This document shows positions 63,581 through 64,000 of a stretch of 64,000 bases of DNA, piece after piece. Origin of the DNA: Paenibacillus woosongensis (GTDB lineage: Bacteria; Bacillota; Bacilli; Paenibacillales; Paenibacillaceae); NCBI RefSeq assembly GCF_030122845.1, contig NZ_CP126084.1, forward strand, positions 310,001-374,000, written 5' to 3'. Each line of letters opens with the position of its first letter. Position 1 is the first letter of the stretch. A program made the position numbers and the translations under genes. The notes under the pieces were generated by a model, which did not search any database, had not been told where the DNA came from, and saw nothing but the letters and a program-made list of their open reading frames with translations.

Positions 63581-64000
63581 TCAGTGTTGAGATGTTGTTG
63601 TATGGGGCTCCTGCACCTGCTCTTGCTCATGCTCGAACCCCTGCCTGGAACGTTTGCGCACCAGGGAAGGCAGGGCGAGTAGATAGTAGGCACTTACGCC
63701 GAGTGTGCAAATGCCGAAAAGGTAGTGCAGCCAGGTAATAGAGACTCAGGCCGGGAAGGCTAAGGCTACAAATCCTAGCGCTAACGAGTGTCCTAGCATC
63801 ATGACAGGCTCGATCAGGGCGTTTACCCTGCCCATATTTTGCGGGGGAACGAGTTCCGGCATCCAACTGCCGAGAGCAATGTTGATGGGGGCGATGGCAA
63901 TTCCCTCTATAAATACAAGCAGGAGATAGATCTCGATCCGGTCGGTGAAGCCCAGGCCCCAATAAGGACGCTGGAGATGAACAACCCGGCAATGAGGATC
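63581..64000 (-). pseudogene. MFS transporter, broken, continues past window edge
   Basis: Minus-strand reading from the edge: ILIAGLFISSVLIGAWA, one-base shift, FTDRIEIYLLLVFIEGIAIA, LGSWMPELVPPQNMGRVNAL, GFVALAFPA, an in-frame TGA (~63749), then VSITWLHYLFGICTLGVSAYYL and a charged tail to a stop at 63581. These are the last membrane segments of a 12-helix MFS transporter. One frameshift (near 63956) plus one nonsense codon make it inactive. The 5' part is outside the window. Confidence 0.72.

Overview
The window looks like a chromosome segment of a Paenibacillus-type Firmicute. The signs are Lpl/Yes-type sugar ABC operons with a large two-segment membrane AraC regulator, DUF6809 and DUF1349 proteins, strong AGGAGG ribosome sites with many TTG/GTG starts, SigA and SigW-like promoters, a PspA-YdjGHI operon, and modular intergenic repeats built around AAATAGCGG and GGTCCGTT words. 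No rRNA or tRNA gene was recognised. All calls come from reading the sequence and recalled family knowledge; no search was run.

Layout. 0-6 kb is a rearranged stretch. A ~680 bp block (leader plus start of an AraC regulator) is duplicated; the first copy is cut and joined to a second, 5'-less DUF6809 copy. A lipoprotein, a group II intron 5' remnant and a phosphodiester glycosidase lie between the copies. 3.6-10.4 kb is the intact regulator and an LplA/B/C-type importer, whose second permease has an odd N-terminal extension of 13-residue repeats. 10.6-24.2 kb is a defence and conflict island: a transposase-derived ORF, a complete type II Wadjet operon (jetA-jetB-jetC-jetD), a decayed DUF3800 gene at the end of jetD, a PH-domain protein, and a polymorphic toxin with a probable immunity gene. 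24.2-24.9 kb holds an IS256-type fragment fused to an oxidoreductase tail.

25-34 kb is a sugar locus: GntR, a D-lyxose isomerase-like protein, two class II aldolases, DeoR, a CUT1 importer and an ADP-dependent sugar kinase family protein. Together these would import, isomerise, phosphorylate and cleave a rare sugar. 34.4-40 kb carries decay scars (frameshifted hydrolase; MerR and UvrA-like genes sharing one deletion junction) around an intact TetR/DHA2 efflux pair. 40-47 kb has an acetylesterase, a lipoprotein, DUF1349 and a domain-permuted GH3 glucosidase.

47-57.7 kb is the most notable region: ten tightly coupled minus-strand genes led by a SigA promoter. In transcription order they are a carrier protein, two acyl-CoA dehydrogenase-like flavoproteins, a haem-oxygenase-like diiron oxidase candidate, a stand-alone adenylation enzyme, a HAD phosphatase, a BtrH_N-like protein, a GT2 glycosyltransferase, a methyltransferase and a SET-type efflux pump. 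I read this as a biosynthetic cluster in which a carrier-bound (amino)acyl group is desaturated or oxidised, transferred to a sugar-like acceptor, and the product exported. I do not recognise it as a named cluster.

57.8-62.3 kb has an atypical Lgt-family protein and a pspA-ydjG-ydjH-ydjI envelope-stress operon. 62.6-64 kb ends in a frameshifted lipoprotein gene, a 3'-truncated c-di-AMP (ydaO-type) riboswitch and a broken MFS gene running off the edge.
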